In this document: piece by piece, positions 13,300-25,726 of the stretch
Layout of the letters: each line of letters begins with the position of its first letter
Numbering within the stretch: the first letter of the stretch is position 1
NCBI RefSeq assembly: GCF_042242105.1
Contig: NC_092035.1
Span: 11,562,477-11,626,476, forward strand
DNA length: 64,000 nt
Reading direction: 5' to 3'
From: Pempheris klunzingeri
Taxonomy: Eukaryota; Chordata; Actinopteri; Acropomatiformes; Pempheridae
Notes under the pieces: model-generated
Told to the model about the DNA's origin: nothing
Seen by the model: the letters and a program-made list of their open reading frames with translations, nothing else
The model's database searches: none
Position numbers and translations under genes: made by a program

Positions 13300-13456
13300 A
13301 ATGTCTCAAAAACTGTTGGGTAATTTGTCCAACACTCGTGCATGACCAAATACCTGCACAACTCCAATCAGCCTCACCTGTGCTTGTTAATTTGCAAATG
13401 TTGGCATGCTAAAATGCTAAACTTACATTTGCATTAAGCTCAAAGCCTCACAGCCT
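13300..13456. repeat. Copy of an interspersed fish repeat
   Basis: It contains GACCAAATACCTGCA, then a CAGCC(T/G)..TTGT..TTTGCA block and (T)GGCATGCTAA. The same blocks occur in the same order at 16,850-16,940. The two are diverged copies of one family, superfamily not assigned. Confidence 0.6.
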
Positions 13457-16400
13457 GGTACGGTTGTAGGTTTTTCAGCCACTTAAACTGCCTCACAATT
13501 TCACTCTGCTGCTGTCTGTCTGTCACTAACTTACAAATGAAAAGTGAGGGGGCTAAATGATTGTCTTTGAAAAAGTCTCGTGCCCGACCTTGTGCCTTTC
13601 ACAAATCCTGCTGGCTTTAATGAAGAGATGAAGACGGTCTGTCGTCTCCACAACCTCTTGTATCCGGTTGCTCTGCGCTCGCTGTCCCGCTGCCAAACTC
13701 TCAAGCTATCCACCAAAGATGGAGAGGAACACTGGAGTTGCAGCCTCGACTCAAAGCGGGCTCTGAGACGACCGGATTAACAGCCAGACAGAAAAATTCA
13801 GAGGTGGTCATGAGAGAGCAAACAGTTCGTCACCGCATTTAGTAACTGGTTCCAGCAGGAATCAGTGGGTTTGCTTGTTTCACTGTGAGGAAGTGCTGCA
13901 GACAGCGGTGACTTTACTTTGTTCACCATATGTATGTTGTGACTGGAAACATATACACAGTTCTGCCTCATCGCATTAGGACCATTAGCCTTCTTGCCCC
14001 ACAGCTGTAGCTGGTATGTAGTTTGCATTGTTTCACGTAATGACATCACGTAAGTGCAGTCAGGACCCGCATCTGTTGACGAGTAACGTCATTCTGAGCC
14101 AAAATGTAAGAAGTTCACTGTGCTGAGGACAAAAAACAGATCCAGAATGTAAGACAGAGCTCTGTTAGCCATTTACAAATGAATGCACACCCATCTAAGT
14201 AGAACATGGGCTGTACGGAAGATGTCACATTTCTACCTTTGAGGGCCGCCGAAACGAGGTGGCCTAAGGAAATCTCTATATATGAGTTTAATGTGCGGAC
14301 ATTTGAAAAATCTGGCAAGGTAGGAAATCCAGTGACAGTCAATCTGTCCCCAAGGCTTCTGGGTTGATCATAGACGAGGGCCTGAATAGCGGGTGAGGAC
14401 TCAGAGGTTCACAATAGTTGTGTTTCCTCAGATCTCTCTCAGGATATTTATTGCCTTTAGCACTTTAGCGAGCAGGTAAAAGGTGTAGAATGTTTGGAAT
14501 AATGTTAAACTGTGCTGACTATTATATACTTTTATTGTCTTAATTGACAGTTATAGCGTGTAGAGTCCAAGGATTTCAGAGGTGACTATTTGTTAAACTT
14601 ATAAAGCATATTTAACATTTACTCAAAGAATTGGTAGAAAACACCAACCCCTGGCTAAGTAAAGGAACAGCGTTGTTCTTGTATTGCAGTGTAAGTGTTA
14701 TAAGTAAAAATGTAATGATCAAAGTATGAAAGTATGAAAAGAGAGACTACATTTTCGTTATTTGCAAGAATGAAAATGAGATTCGAGCTTTTCCAGTTAT
14801 CTATAATGAAACCTAAATTTTACCCACAAACTATCAACACAAATCTTGAACTGTTAAGCTTTAACATTTTTCTCTGAGTCCTCTCTCAACCAAATAACCA
14901 AGAGGGGCACCGGAGGAAGGGGAGAGTCTGCTTTTTTCTGAGTCGTTAGGCGACTTAATGAGATGTTCTCACAGGCGGGTCACATCGACAGCTGTGGGTC
15001 CTCAAATGGGAAAAAAGTCAGGCGATCTGAACAGAAGCTAAGACTGGTGCTCCAATCCGCGGTGACAGAAGTGGAGCCAGAGTACACTGTCGAATTTTCT
15101 TCTCCCCTCCTGCATCTGGGTCAGAAATGCACACTGAGCAAACAAAAAATGTTGCATTAAAATAAGTTTATTAAGGACCTATGTAAAAGAAATAGGCCTT
15201 TAAATCCAAACTCACTCCTCAAATCAGAGAGGAGGATTAAAATCAGAGGATTAACAGCTAAAATCAGAAGAGGGTGTGATTTCTAGTCTCAGATTTTATG
15301 TTAGTCTTTCTTGCATTTTATAATGAAAGTACTTATAAATTCCAGCATTCAGTTGATAAAAGTAAGTAATAGGAAAAATAGGAAAAAGCGCGAATAGAAA
15401 CGACCTCTGATGAGGTGACTGAGGATAAAATACAGAATGTATATGATCTGACTTTATTCCCTGGACTGATCATGTCAGAGAAAAGTGCTAGGAAAAGAAA
15501 TAAAAAGAAAGGCCCACTAAGAGTTGATTATTTTTTTCCAGTGTCCACTTCACTTAATTTCAGTGTTTTGTTGGTTTTGGACCACAAAATATTCCTAATT
15601 TTTTCCAAATGGTCGATGAAGTCCGTGCCCACCAACAAATTATATTTCTAGTGACTGGATTAATCATATTTCAGTCAATCACATGGAAGCTATTTCATAG
15701 CAACATTTGGAAAAAGTTAGGACTCTTTGACACAAGTGAAAGGTTTTGGCTTTGAGAGCGATGCCTTTGGATAGTGCCAGTCGTCCTATAGAAGTCTTAA
15801 ATCCCACTGCTGACTGATACGTCACGAGGAATCAGGACTAAAACCAAACACAAACCCAACTCGTGCTATTGTAACAGTGCATCCACCTGTTAGTATTACT
15901 CATGACTACAAGCTGCCAATCTGAAGATGAAAGAAAGTTGATTGAGGAGCAGGAAACGGAGTAATAAGAGTCATTCTTTTTGCGTTGCCGCAGCAACATG
16001 GCCTTGAGATCTAAGTCGCAGGTTAATAACACAAACAGGAAGTCTGCTCGCAGACAGGTATGAGGTCAGTATTTCCACGCAGCTGACTGTTGTTCGCTCT
16101 GGTGTGTCTTGGGAAAACAGCTCGCCGCTCTGGACTTTATGAAATTGAAAGTGATGACTGCAAGATGGACAATGAAAAATGCCAAATAGTTTCATCTTAT
16201 TGGAGAGGCTTTGTAGGTGACTGAAGAGGAATACAAATGGGTCCTTTTTTCTGTCCGTGAGACTGAAGTCATGACTATTTGCATTGTAAATTACTTTAAC
16301 AAGCACAAATTAGCACAGCGAATTTCAGCACAAGGAAACAGACAGTGAAATCGGGGGGCAAAATGTTTTCTTTCTAAGCAATCCCTGCATGAGGAGAATA

Positions 16401-16736
16401 TGTTAAAGAACTGAAACAGCAACGCAAACAAAAACACGAAGAATAATTCCTCAAATGCGAACCAGCTGTTCAGAGTGTGAATGTCCTGCCCTCTGCCTCT
16501 GCTTGTTACTTGCACACAGTGAAGATTTTAGACAAGTTAAATATTTTTGGCATTTTACAGCCAAAGCTGGGTGGGAGAGTGAGCAGCAGCCTTTCACTGA
16601 GCTTAGTGAAAGCAACAAACATCCATCTCATGTATTTGTTCACCATCTAGAACCAAAGACTGAGACGGAAAGGTTTTCTTGAATCGTGGCTCTGCAGACG
16701 GTCTCTGTATCACGAGCATCGGATCGATTGCTTAGA
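13457..16736. other. Intergenic, no gene seen
   Basis: I see no coding exon, RNA gene or recognisable transposon here. The sequence is AT-rich and of ordinary complexity. Confidence 0.45.
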
Positions 16737-17232
16737 AATGTGGTGCCGACATTCACAGCCCCCAGAGGATGAATCCTACTGACTTTGGGTGATCCTCTGA
16801 ATGTCGTCACCAGCTGGTCACATTTTCAGCTATCAGGTCACACTTTTTACCAAATACCTGCAAAATGAATGACATTTCCATCCGTCTCAGCCGTACTTGT
16901 CTTTTGTGCGACTTTGCACGTGTTAGCATGCTAACAGTGCTGACAGTGCTGCTGATGTTCAATCAATCTTTATTTATACAGCGCCAATTCACAACAGTGT
17001 TATCTCAAGACGCTTTCCATAAAGAGCAGGTCTAGACCAAACTCTTTAATTAGAGAGAGACCCAACGATTCAGGAATTCAACATTAAGGATTCAAGAATC
17101 CCCACATGAGCAGCATCAGATATTATATTGAGCAACAGTGACAGGAAGAACTCCCCTTTAACGGGAAGAAACCTCGAACAGACCGAGGCTCAATGTGGGC
17201 GGCTTCTGTAGGGGTCCACGTTGGGTGGAGGG

Positions 17233-17234
<2 letters not shown>

Positions 17235-17264
<30 letters not shown>
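17235..17264. repeat. (GA)n microsatellite within LINE 3' UTR
   Basis: A run of about fifteen GA units inside the 3' untranslated part of the L2-like LINE. Confidence 0.9.
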
Positions 17265-17266
<2 letters not shown>

Positions 17267-17674
17267 ACACAAACAGCAACCAACGTACTAACAGTGACTA
17301 TAGCACTAACAACAGGAGTGTGACTAAAAGATTAGCAGTATGATATTATTGAAAAACATGACCAGTGGCCGACGATCCGCAGCAGTGATTCATGAAGCAG
17401 AGAACCACATCAGCAGGACCAGGATCCACTGGATCCACAGGAACCTGAGAGATGAGAAAGCACAGAAAGGCTCCGGGGAAGATAGCAAGTGAGTGGCAGA
17501 CATTAGGCTGATATGAGACATAATGATGGAGAGGAAGAGGAGGAGAGAGAATAGAGAGGAGCCCAGTGCATCATGGGAGTCCCCCGGCAGTCTGAGCCTA
17601 TAGCAGCATAACTAGGGGCTGGTCTAAGGCCTGATCCAGCCCTTAACTATATGCTTTGTCAAAAAGGAAGGTTT

Positions 17675-19078
17675 TTAGTCTACTCTTAAATGTAGAGAGG
17701 GTGTCTGCCCCCCGAACCCAAACTGGAAGGAGGTTCCACAGGAGAGGAGCCTGATAGCTGAAGGCTCTGCCTCCTGCACTACTTTAGAGGACTTTAGGAA
17801 CTTTAGGCCTGCAGTCTGGGAGCGCAGTGCTCTAGTGGGGTAGTACAGTACTATGAGCTCTTTAAGATATGATGGGGCCTGACCCTTAAGAGCCTTGTAG
17901 GTGAGGAGAAGGATTTGAAACTCTATTCTAGATTTTACTGGAAGCCAATGAAGAGAAGCCAGTACAGGAGAAATGTGGTCTCTTCTTTTAGTTCTCATCA
18001 GAACAGGAGCAGCAGCGTTCTGGACCAGCTGGAGAGTCTTTAACGACTTATTGGGGCAGCCTGATAATAAGGAGTTACAATAGTCCAACCTAGAAGTGAC
18101 AAATGCTAACTAATTTTTCTGCATCATCAGTGGATATGATGGGCCTGATTTTAGCAATATTATGTAGATGGAAAAAGACAGTTCTAGAAATCTGTTTAAT
18201 GTGGGAGTTAAAGGACAAATCTTGGTCAAATAAGACTCCCAGATTCCTCACAGTGGAGCTGGAGGCCAGAGTAATGCCGTCCAGAGCAGTTATGTTGGTA
18301 GAAAAGGTGTCTCTGAGGTGTCTGGGGCCAAGCAGAATAACTTCAGTTTTATCTGAGTTTAGCAGCAGAGAGTTGCTGCTCATCCAGGACTTTACGTCCT
18401 TAAGGCAGATTTGAAGTTTAACCAACTGATTGGGTTCATCTGGCTTTATTGATAAATATAATTGTGTATCATCTGCATAACAGTGGAAATTAATGGAGTG
18501 CTTCCTGATAGTATTACCCAGTTTGTAACCTTCACCAGTGCTGTCTCTGTGCTGTGGTTCGCTCTAAAACCTGACTGAAAAGCCTGAAATAGACTATTAG
18601 AATTTAGAAAATTACATAGCTGATAAGCTACAACTTTCTCCAGGATCTTGGAGAGAAAGGGAAGGTTGGATAAAGGTCTATAGTTGGCTAACACACCTGA
18701 ATCAAGAGTGGGCTTTTTCAGGAGAGGGAGAATTTTGTCTCTAATAGTTAGAATTTTATCATTAAGGAAGCTCATGAAGTCGTTGCTGCTGAGCTCTAAA
18801 GGAACACAAGGATCAATAGAGTTCTGGCTCTTTGTCAGCCTAGCTATTGTGCTGAAAAGAAATCTAGGGTTGCTTTTATTTTCTTCTATTAATGAGGACT
18901 AGTAGGCGGCTCTGGCATTACAGAGGGCCTTTCTATAGGTTTTAAGACTATCTTGCCAGATTAAACGGGAGTCTTCCAATTTGGTGGCACGCCATGTCCT
19001 TTCTAGTTTTCGTGAATGTTGCTTAAGCTCACGTGTCTGGGAGTTATACCAGGGAGCTTGTCTCTTGTCTTTTGTTAG
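17675..19078 (-). pseudogene. L2-like reverse transcriptase remnant
   Basis: This is the coding part of the LINE above. Frame changes and stops separate the segments, so no functional protein can be made. The YADD active site is still readable, but much of the palm domain before it is deleted. Confidence 0.8.
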
Positions 19079-19130
19079 CATTTAGCTCCAAGTAGCTCCA
19101 CAGAGCTGCTAGCATGGCTGATTTGTGGCA

Positions 19131-19815
19131 AGGATTTGTGTCATTCCTGCTTTTTTTTTTTTTCATTCTCTGATAAAGGAAGGAAGCATGAGAGGAAAAG
19201 GTCTACTCTCTAGGACATACTGGCTTAAAAGTGGAAATTTAAAAATCCACAAATCCATGACAGCTGGGAAATACGCCTGAGGAAGATTGAGTAATACAGT
19301 CAAAAGCTCCCAAACAGCTTTTAAATGGCCCTTGTGGTGAGGTTGTTTTGTCAACTACTGTGTGTGTACTGCGGTGCTGTGTGTGTACTCTCCTCTCAGC
19401 TAGATGTTGACCTCAGCCAAAACCAAAGCGAGACCCTGCCCTTAAATCTTTCTGCATGCAAAGAATGCACTGAGACGTCCAAGTCAAACGAGAATCTTCC
19501 TCCTTGTGATCTACGGTTGTCCAGCTCATTGGGCTCCCTCCTCAGCCTCACTGTCTGTAATAACTTTGAACGCTGCAAACCTGCAGTTCCACTCGCACTT
19601 TCTCTCTCACACAGATCCCGTTGTCTGCTTTTCTGTCCTGTCCTTTTCTGCTCCTGTCCTCCCTCCTTCTCCCAACATACACTCACAGACCCAGTGCTTC
19701 TCCTCTGTCCCGGCCGTGCAGCTCCACCCACCTGCAGATAAAAGCCAAACCCTCAGCAGAGCTGCTGTTCAGCGTCTGCCCCAAACTCCTCAAATCTTTG
19801 TGATACTTCCACCCT

Positions 19816-19848
<33 letters not shown>

Positions 19849-22800
19849 CACACACAAAGGTGAGTGATGCGTCACCAGTGGCACAGCAGGATTTTGGTAC
19901 AGCAGTCATTACCTCTAAAGGCGTGATGATTTTTAATCAGTGTTTTTTTGCACTAGATAATTTTCCCCTATCTGTTTGACTAATCATGTCTTTTTTGTAC
20001 TCTTGGAGCAACACACGAGTGACTTTTGGGGAGGCACGTGATTCACCAAACAAGATTTGAGGAGATAGAGAGAAAAACAAAAGATTCATTTTCTCAACTT
20101 CCAAAATGTTTCATAAGACATCCTCCGTCACAGACCTCGCTTGTGTGAAGCCTCCGCTGACAGACGGTTTTTCCAAATGCAAAGAAAATCCAAAAGAGAC
20201 ACCTGGGAAGAATAACTCCAGCTTAAGCTTGTTAAAATAAATGCACGGTGCAGCATCTTGACAGGATTTAGCACCAGTTAATGGAATGTCTTGACATTTT
20301 AGAAATTGTAGTTGCATGTCTTTCAGCAGAGGAGAAAAATGCAGGCACTTTTTCATCCAAAGTTTGAGGAAGAAAAGGATTCAGTGTTGAGGTTATTGCA
20401 GTTTTAACCCTCCCACATGAATAAGTGAACACAGGATTAAAGTCACTTTCAGAGAGAGGGGCTCTGGCAGCACATTGGTTCTGACAAATGAGTCAGAAAT
20501 GGAAAGTTTGGGTTTCAGTTTTCTACCTATCTTTTACCTAAAACATGCAGGAGTGGGTGTTTCCAACCCCGTGTCAGGCCTTAGCTCCCATTTCTGCGCC
20601 CCACTGAAAAAACCTTCTTCGCAGACATTACCAATCTTAAACGGCTGCGATAATGGAATAGTTAACAATGACAAACTTCTGTCTGTGCAAACAGACAGAA
20701 GCTGCAAAGCATTTTCCTCTCTGTCATCTCAGCATAACTTTATCACAGAATATGTGAACGCGCACCTGCCAGGGAGCAGCTGGGAGCCTGTGCTCCACAC
20801 CAGACGTGGATCTATCGCGATGGTAAACACGTCCAAGGCGGTGCAGTCTGAGCGTTGTATCTTTGTCACTGTTGTCTGCTGCTCCAGCTGCTACCATTTG
20901 CATGCAAAAGTAGCTTGCAAAGAGCAGGAACAAAGGTGTTGCGATGCGAGCAGAAATGTGGAAATGTGCCTGTCGCTAATGAGCTTCACAGGCCTGTCTG
21001 ATGAGCTGAGGCGATAAGCTTCTTAAGTTTAGATACCAGAAAGGTCAGTTTTTTATGGAACCATGAGCAAATCTGCAAAATTTTGTGCAGCTGTTTCTAA
21101 CTTTCAGCCCCTCGCCATTTAAAGTGATCACGTTTTTCCTTCCTCAGAAAGAAAGCTCTTAATTAGGGGAAAATGTGGTAAACTTTAATAGTTGAGGTTA
21201 AACAAGTCGCACAATTAACGTGCTGATAGTTTTTGATTACCGTAACACTCTTAGTGAAACGGTCTGTACACTGAAGGGACTGTTGCCATCAGCAAAACGC
21301 TGTAATGGATTTTTGTAATTCAGTGCTGAGCAGCGGCACCGTGGAAACGCACACAACACCGCTCTGCAGATGTGAGAAGGTCAAGACAGTTCAAGTCAGG
21401 AGAGTCTGGAGCTTCAAGATTTTTAGATTATGCAGCAGTTTACCCGTCGTGGTGTCAGACTTTCCAAGATGCGTGCATGCATTTTTGGAGGGTTTGTTTT
21501 GTTTTGCTTTTTTCTGTGTTAGAAAGAGAGGGAGGGGTCTGAGCTCACTTGGATCTTCAGGTCGTGATTCAGGATACATTTTAGGAAAGGGATACTGACT
21601 TCTTCTTGTTTTTTTTAGCTCATCTTCTCGTGTGAATTCTGAGTTTTGGCCTCAGGCTTCACCACTCCAGGGTCTTGGAGACGTCGCCGTCATCTAACAC
21701 TCAGCAAGAAATCCAATAAGAGCGTTTGCCAAAATGTCAAAGTGCTCCATCGGACAGTTAGTACAGTAACCTGGTTGCAGTTTTATCCCTTTGCGTCACA
21801 TGCAGGCCTTCCTTTCATCGGCTGGACGCTGTAACAGAGGATGCACAGAAAGCTTGCTATGGATATTGCAGAAGCAAACCTGCGTCGAAGTCGTAAATTT
21901 TAATCCCCAGGCTGTTTGGGAAAGTCTGTGCTGCGGGGAATCAGACGCTGCAGTCAGCAGGCTGTGACTTTATATATCTGTTACACCGCCAATGTCTCTG
22001 GACGGTATTTTCTCTCTCGGCCTCGCACTCAGACTCCTTCACAGTTCTCACCTACTGAACAGGAAGTGTTTATGTAGCTCACAGGGAATGTGTCTCTTGA
22101 TCCCGCAGCTGCAGCCTCTGTGTTTTGAGGCCACGAGTCCAAATTCTCTCCTGCTACCGTGCAGAGTGCCGCAGCCTTAAAGTCTGAAAATATTCCGTGT
22201 AAATCATCACCGCAAGTGCAATTTTGCCAGTTTTGCATTGTTTATCAAGCACCTTAGCTGCTTTTGCGATCAGTTTTACTTTCTTTATCCGCAGCAAGTG
22301 GCAGCTTAGTTTAAAAACACCTCTCTGGAATTACAGTGTTAAATTTAGCAGATTTATTGCAAAGTATCTCTTATCTAAACTCCTAAGTAGACAGAGTCGT
22401 AGTTCTTATTATCCCTCGTAAATACTCCACTGCAAAAACATCTGGACAGTAGGGAAAGGGAGGATCATATTTTTTCTCTGAGTGGCATATTTTACGGTGC
22501 GACTGTATAACACATTAAGCTCTGCAGGTCTGTCGTCATATCCCATTACTGTCACCGGCAGACGATCCTCGCATGTTGCAGCGAGCCCTAAATAATCCCC
22601 GGCCGTTTTACGATCTCAATAAATTGATACGTGCGCAAGAAAGAAGAAAGTTTGCGAATGCAGATGCCCAAAAACCGTAGAAGTCAGTATATTACATAGA
22701 CTTACGGTTAGAAACCGCTCTGGGGAAACCATCATCAAAGTGCAATTGTCACCAATAAAACCCAAGAAACCCCCTCTCAAAGCAAAATATAATCACCACC

Positions 22801-23004
22801 CAGTCAGTTTTTGATATTAGACTGCTCTCACCCTCCGAATGTGACCAATTACTTCTCCTCTGGAAGGTTTCATTTGCCCATTTGCCTTGTACTTTTATGC
22901 TGCAAAAGCATTCATCTTAGGATGTTGGAAACCTTCCGAGGTATTTGTGGTTAATTTGCGACAGAGCTTTTTTGGCATTTTTGTCCCTTTGTTAGATCCA
23001 TTGG
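19131..23004. other. Intergenic, no gene seen
   Basis: The longest open frame (20,475-21,017, plus, 180 codons) has no recognisable domain, no splice support and ordinary composition, so I do not call it. A (CAG)n tract lies at 19816-19844. Confidence 0.5.
19816..19844. repeat. (CAG)n trinucleotide repeat
   Basis: About nine to ten CAG units, followed by a short CA run. It lies outside any supported gene. Confidence 0.95.
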
Positions 23005-23633
23005 CAGCGGTGACGGAAGTATTCAGATCCTTTATTCAACCAACACAGCGTTCGAAATATTCCAACACAAGTAAAAGTTGTGCATTAAAAATCCTCATAA
23101 GTAACAGTAACTGTGACTGAAACATTATTCTATAGGATATTATTAGACTGTTGAGTTCTTTGTCCTAGCTGATTGAGGGAGAGCCAGTTTATTTGATCTC
23201 CACTTTACTCCAGTGGTTTGAAACCTAAAGGTCAGGCCAATATAAATCTGAGGGCTTGTCAGATGATTAATGGGGTCTGCAAGAGGAAGTTATGCGACAC
23301 ATATGTACTTGAATATTTAATGTTTTTCTTTGATCTTTGCCTTTTTTCAAACTGATATTTAAATGAAACCACGTGAGAGAGTCCCCAGCTTACTTCCTGT
23401 TGGCGAAAAACCAGAGAAACCAGAGCCACTGGTTTAATGTTTAATGATGTTTTATATTGTTCTTCATATCACTGTGGGTTTATACTTGAATGTAAAGTCT
23501 AGAAAGCTTCCACTGATATGTTCTAAGTAGAAGTTTAAAATAGCATACAATGGAAAAAGTAAGATACAAGTGCTTTAAAATTGTACTCATGTACAGTGCT
23601 CGAGTAAATGTACTTGGTTACTTTCCACCACAG
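23005..23633. mobile_element. hAT-like MITE
   Basis: The left end reads CAGCGGTGACGGAAGTATTC and the right end is TTACTTTCCACCACAGC, whose reverse complement begins GCTGTGGTGGAAAGTAA. Internal blocks such as AAGTAGAAGT(TT)AAA and GTACAGTGCTCGAGTAAATG match, from memory, a very common teleost non-autonomous hAT family that ends in CCACCACTG. No clear 8-bp target duplication is left, so the copy is old. No transposase is present. Confidence 0.65.
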
Positions 23634-25690
23634 CTCTTAGGAAAGGAAAGAGAACACGTGGCCTCTTGCACAGTGTGAGCTCCTCTTTTCTGATTTACAT
23701 GGTACACAAAACATATTTATGCAGCTGGAAACTGCAGAATTCCCCAGTGGAGTCTGCGGTTTAAGCGCAGTATAAGTGATCAGATCTGGTTATTGGCCAA
23801 GCGTTGTTATTGCCTATAAAAATAACCGTTCGCTTAGCCGAGCGTCCCTCCGAGAGCCAGTGCAAATATGAGAGAGAGAGCGGGAAAAAATATGCGGTAA
23901 AACCTCACGAAGTTAGGGGGCAAAAACTTGGATAAAGCTGGAAAAAGTCTGAAAGCCTCACAAGTGTTTCCTTCCTGCTGTGCAAGATAGTGGAAACATG
24001 TCATGTAAAATAAGCTCTCTTCAGAGTAAATATCCTCAGAGTCAAAGCAGCATTCTTCCCATCCTTGCTTCCCAGTGATTTTTTTTTCCTCTCTAAACAT
24101 ATGATCAACTCTAAAAACCTGAAGTGCTTCTTAATTCTGATTTGCCATTAATGCCGTGTGCCGACACCAGATACTCTGTTTTGACAGAACTCAAAGCTTA
24201 ATAGGAAAATAATTCTCCTCCCGCTCCCATCTTTGCCTGAAATGAAAATTGCGGCCCGCCATCGGGTGACTTGTGGTTCCCAGAGCTGTAGGAGAGGGAA
24301 AGTCTGTCAGTGGGATGGGTGAAGAGGTCACACAGACTCTGTATGTGTGTGTGTGTGAGAGTGGGAGGGAGTTGTAGGTGCAATTATGTGCATGTACGTA
24401 TGTGTATGTCAAAGGTTAGAGGAGCAGTAAGCAAACAGTGCGGCTGCCAATTTGAAACTCATCCGGATGCTACTTCCCCCCGTGGTTATTTGGGAAATTA
24501 GTTTGAAATGTGTTACCGCCTTAAAATGAGGCTTTTCAATGCGCCTTAAGGTCAGCTGTCACCGAGGCAACTCTGGCCTTCGCCCCGCAAAGAGATCGAG
24601 TAGGTGTGAAGGAATGCTGAAAAAGAGCAAAAGAGGTTGCAGAGGAAGTGGAGCCGGTGGAGCAAAAGTGCACTTTTTGCTTCATTTTCCCTTCCCATCG
24701 AGATAAGCTGAGCCGTGGGGGAAAAAAAAAGACAAATGTTCCCTGATGATTGAGCCGTGATAAATCACCTGCTCAGAGAATGCAGAAAAGAAAAACAGCT
24801 TCAGGTCCAGAATGTGCTCAAAATATGACTTGTGGTTTGTGAGAATAATGCAGCGAGAGGCTGTTGTTGCTCTGCGGATTGTATGTGGAAAATAAAACCA
24901 GCATCCAGTGTTAATGACCAAAAACCAAATAAATCTGATTGTTCAAAAGCGTGCAAATCAGCGAGCAAACACGGCCTCTGTCAGGATAATTTTTCTTGCC
25001 ACTCGAAGCACTTTTAGTTCTCCACCCAGTCTGTGGAAAACACCAGTAAACAAGACAGACCGATACAAGTATTGATGGCTTGAAAATCAAATTTAAAAAT
25101 GACTTTGGCGCCCTCTATTGAAAGATCAGCCTCACTGCTGGCTTTGTTTGCACTGTGATTAACAGTTTGTTCCTCTGAAATTTGCTGTCAAAATGTTATC
25201 ATTCATAAAAGTGATTATTGCAGAAAAATGTACACATTCTAGACATAAGCAGGGCTGCAACTGACCATGCCAGAAAATAGTGAAAATTGCCCTTTGTCAT
25301 TACCCACAGCCCAAAGCGATGTCTAAAAAAGCTTGTTTTGACAGACTAACAGTCCAACCCCCAAATAAATGTCATTCATAATCAAATAATTCAAAGACAC
25401 GCAGCAAATATTCCCATTTTTAAAGATGGAAGAGGTTATTTTTGGCATTTTTGCCAGAGAAAAATGATCAAATTGCTAATTGATTTCCTGTTGATCATCT
25501 CCAGCGGCCAGATGGTCGCCCAAGAGAGTCAGCGTTAGAGGTGGTGTGTTTTTCTCATCACAGTTTGGCAATAACAGCAACATCTCACACACACATGTAT
25601 GCAAATAGTCACACACACTCACACACAGGTGCTTTTGGCCAGATGTTGTCTTGGCCTTAATGCTACCCTCTGTCAGCTGATCGGTGCATT

Positions 25691-25691
<1 letters not shown>

Positions 25692-25723
<32 letters not shown>
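25692..25723. repeat. (TG)n microsatellite
   Basis: About sixteen TG units. Confidence 0.95.

Positions 25724-25726
<3 letters not shown>

Larger units (their letters stand above)
16961..19078 (-). mobile_element. L2/Maui-like LINE with internal deletions
   Basis: Minus-strand fragments in different frames encode parts of a CR1/L2-clade reverse transcriptase in the right order. They are a post-endonuclease linker (19,078-18,900), fingers with LANYRPLSNLPFLSKILEKV and FRANHSTETALVKVTN (18,700-18,530), the catalytic YADDTQLYL (about 18,490), LNSDKTEVILLGPRHL (about 18,350) and the C-terminal LDYCNSLL-type and LHWLPV blocks (18,088-17,680). The 3' UTR reaches 16,961 and ends in an ATAAATAAAGATTGATTG-type tail. 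Two blocks are missing: between the linker (RDKI) and PLLKKPTLD, and between ALVKVTN and YADD. The 5' end (ORF1 and endonuclease) is absent. Confidence 0.85.
16737..19130. repeat. Interspersed fish repeat split by a LINE
   Basis: The left part (16,737-16,960) runs from CCCAGAGGATGAATCCTACT to GTTAGCATGCTAACAGTGCT. The right part (19,079-19,130) carries AGCATTTAGCTCC and CAGAGCTGCTAGCATGGCTG. From memory these are neighbouring blocks of one widespread teleost repeat. Here they are separated by an L2-like LINE, so the LINE inserted into an older copy. Confidence 0.55.

Noticed and set aside
19325-19979. Overlapping plus-strand frames near the (CAG)n tract
   Set aside because: They overlap in several frames, contain low-complexity sequence and match nothing I know.
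20475-21017. 180-codon plus-strand open frame
   Set aside because: No domain, signal or splice partner, ordinary composition, and located in repeat-bearing intergenic DNA. It is explainable by chance.
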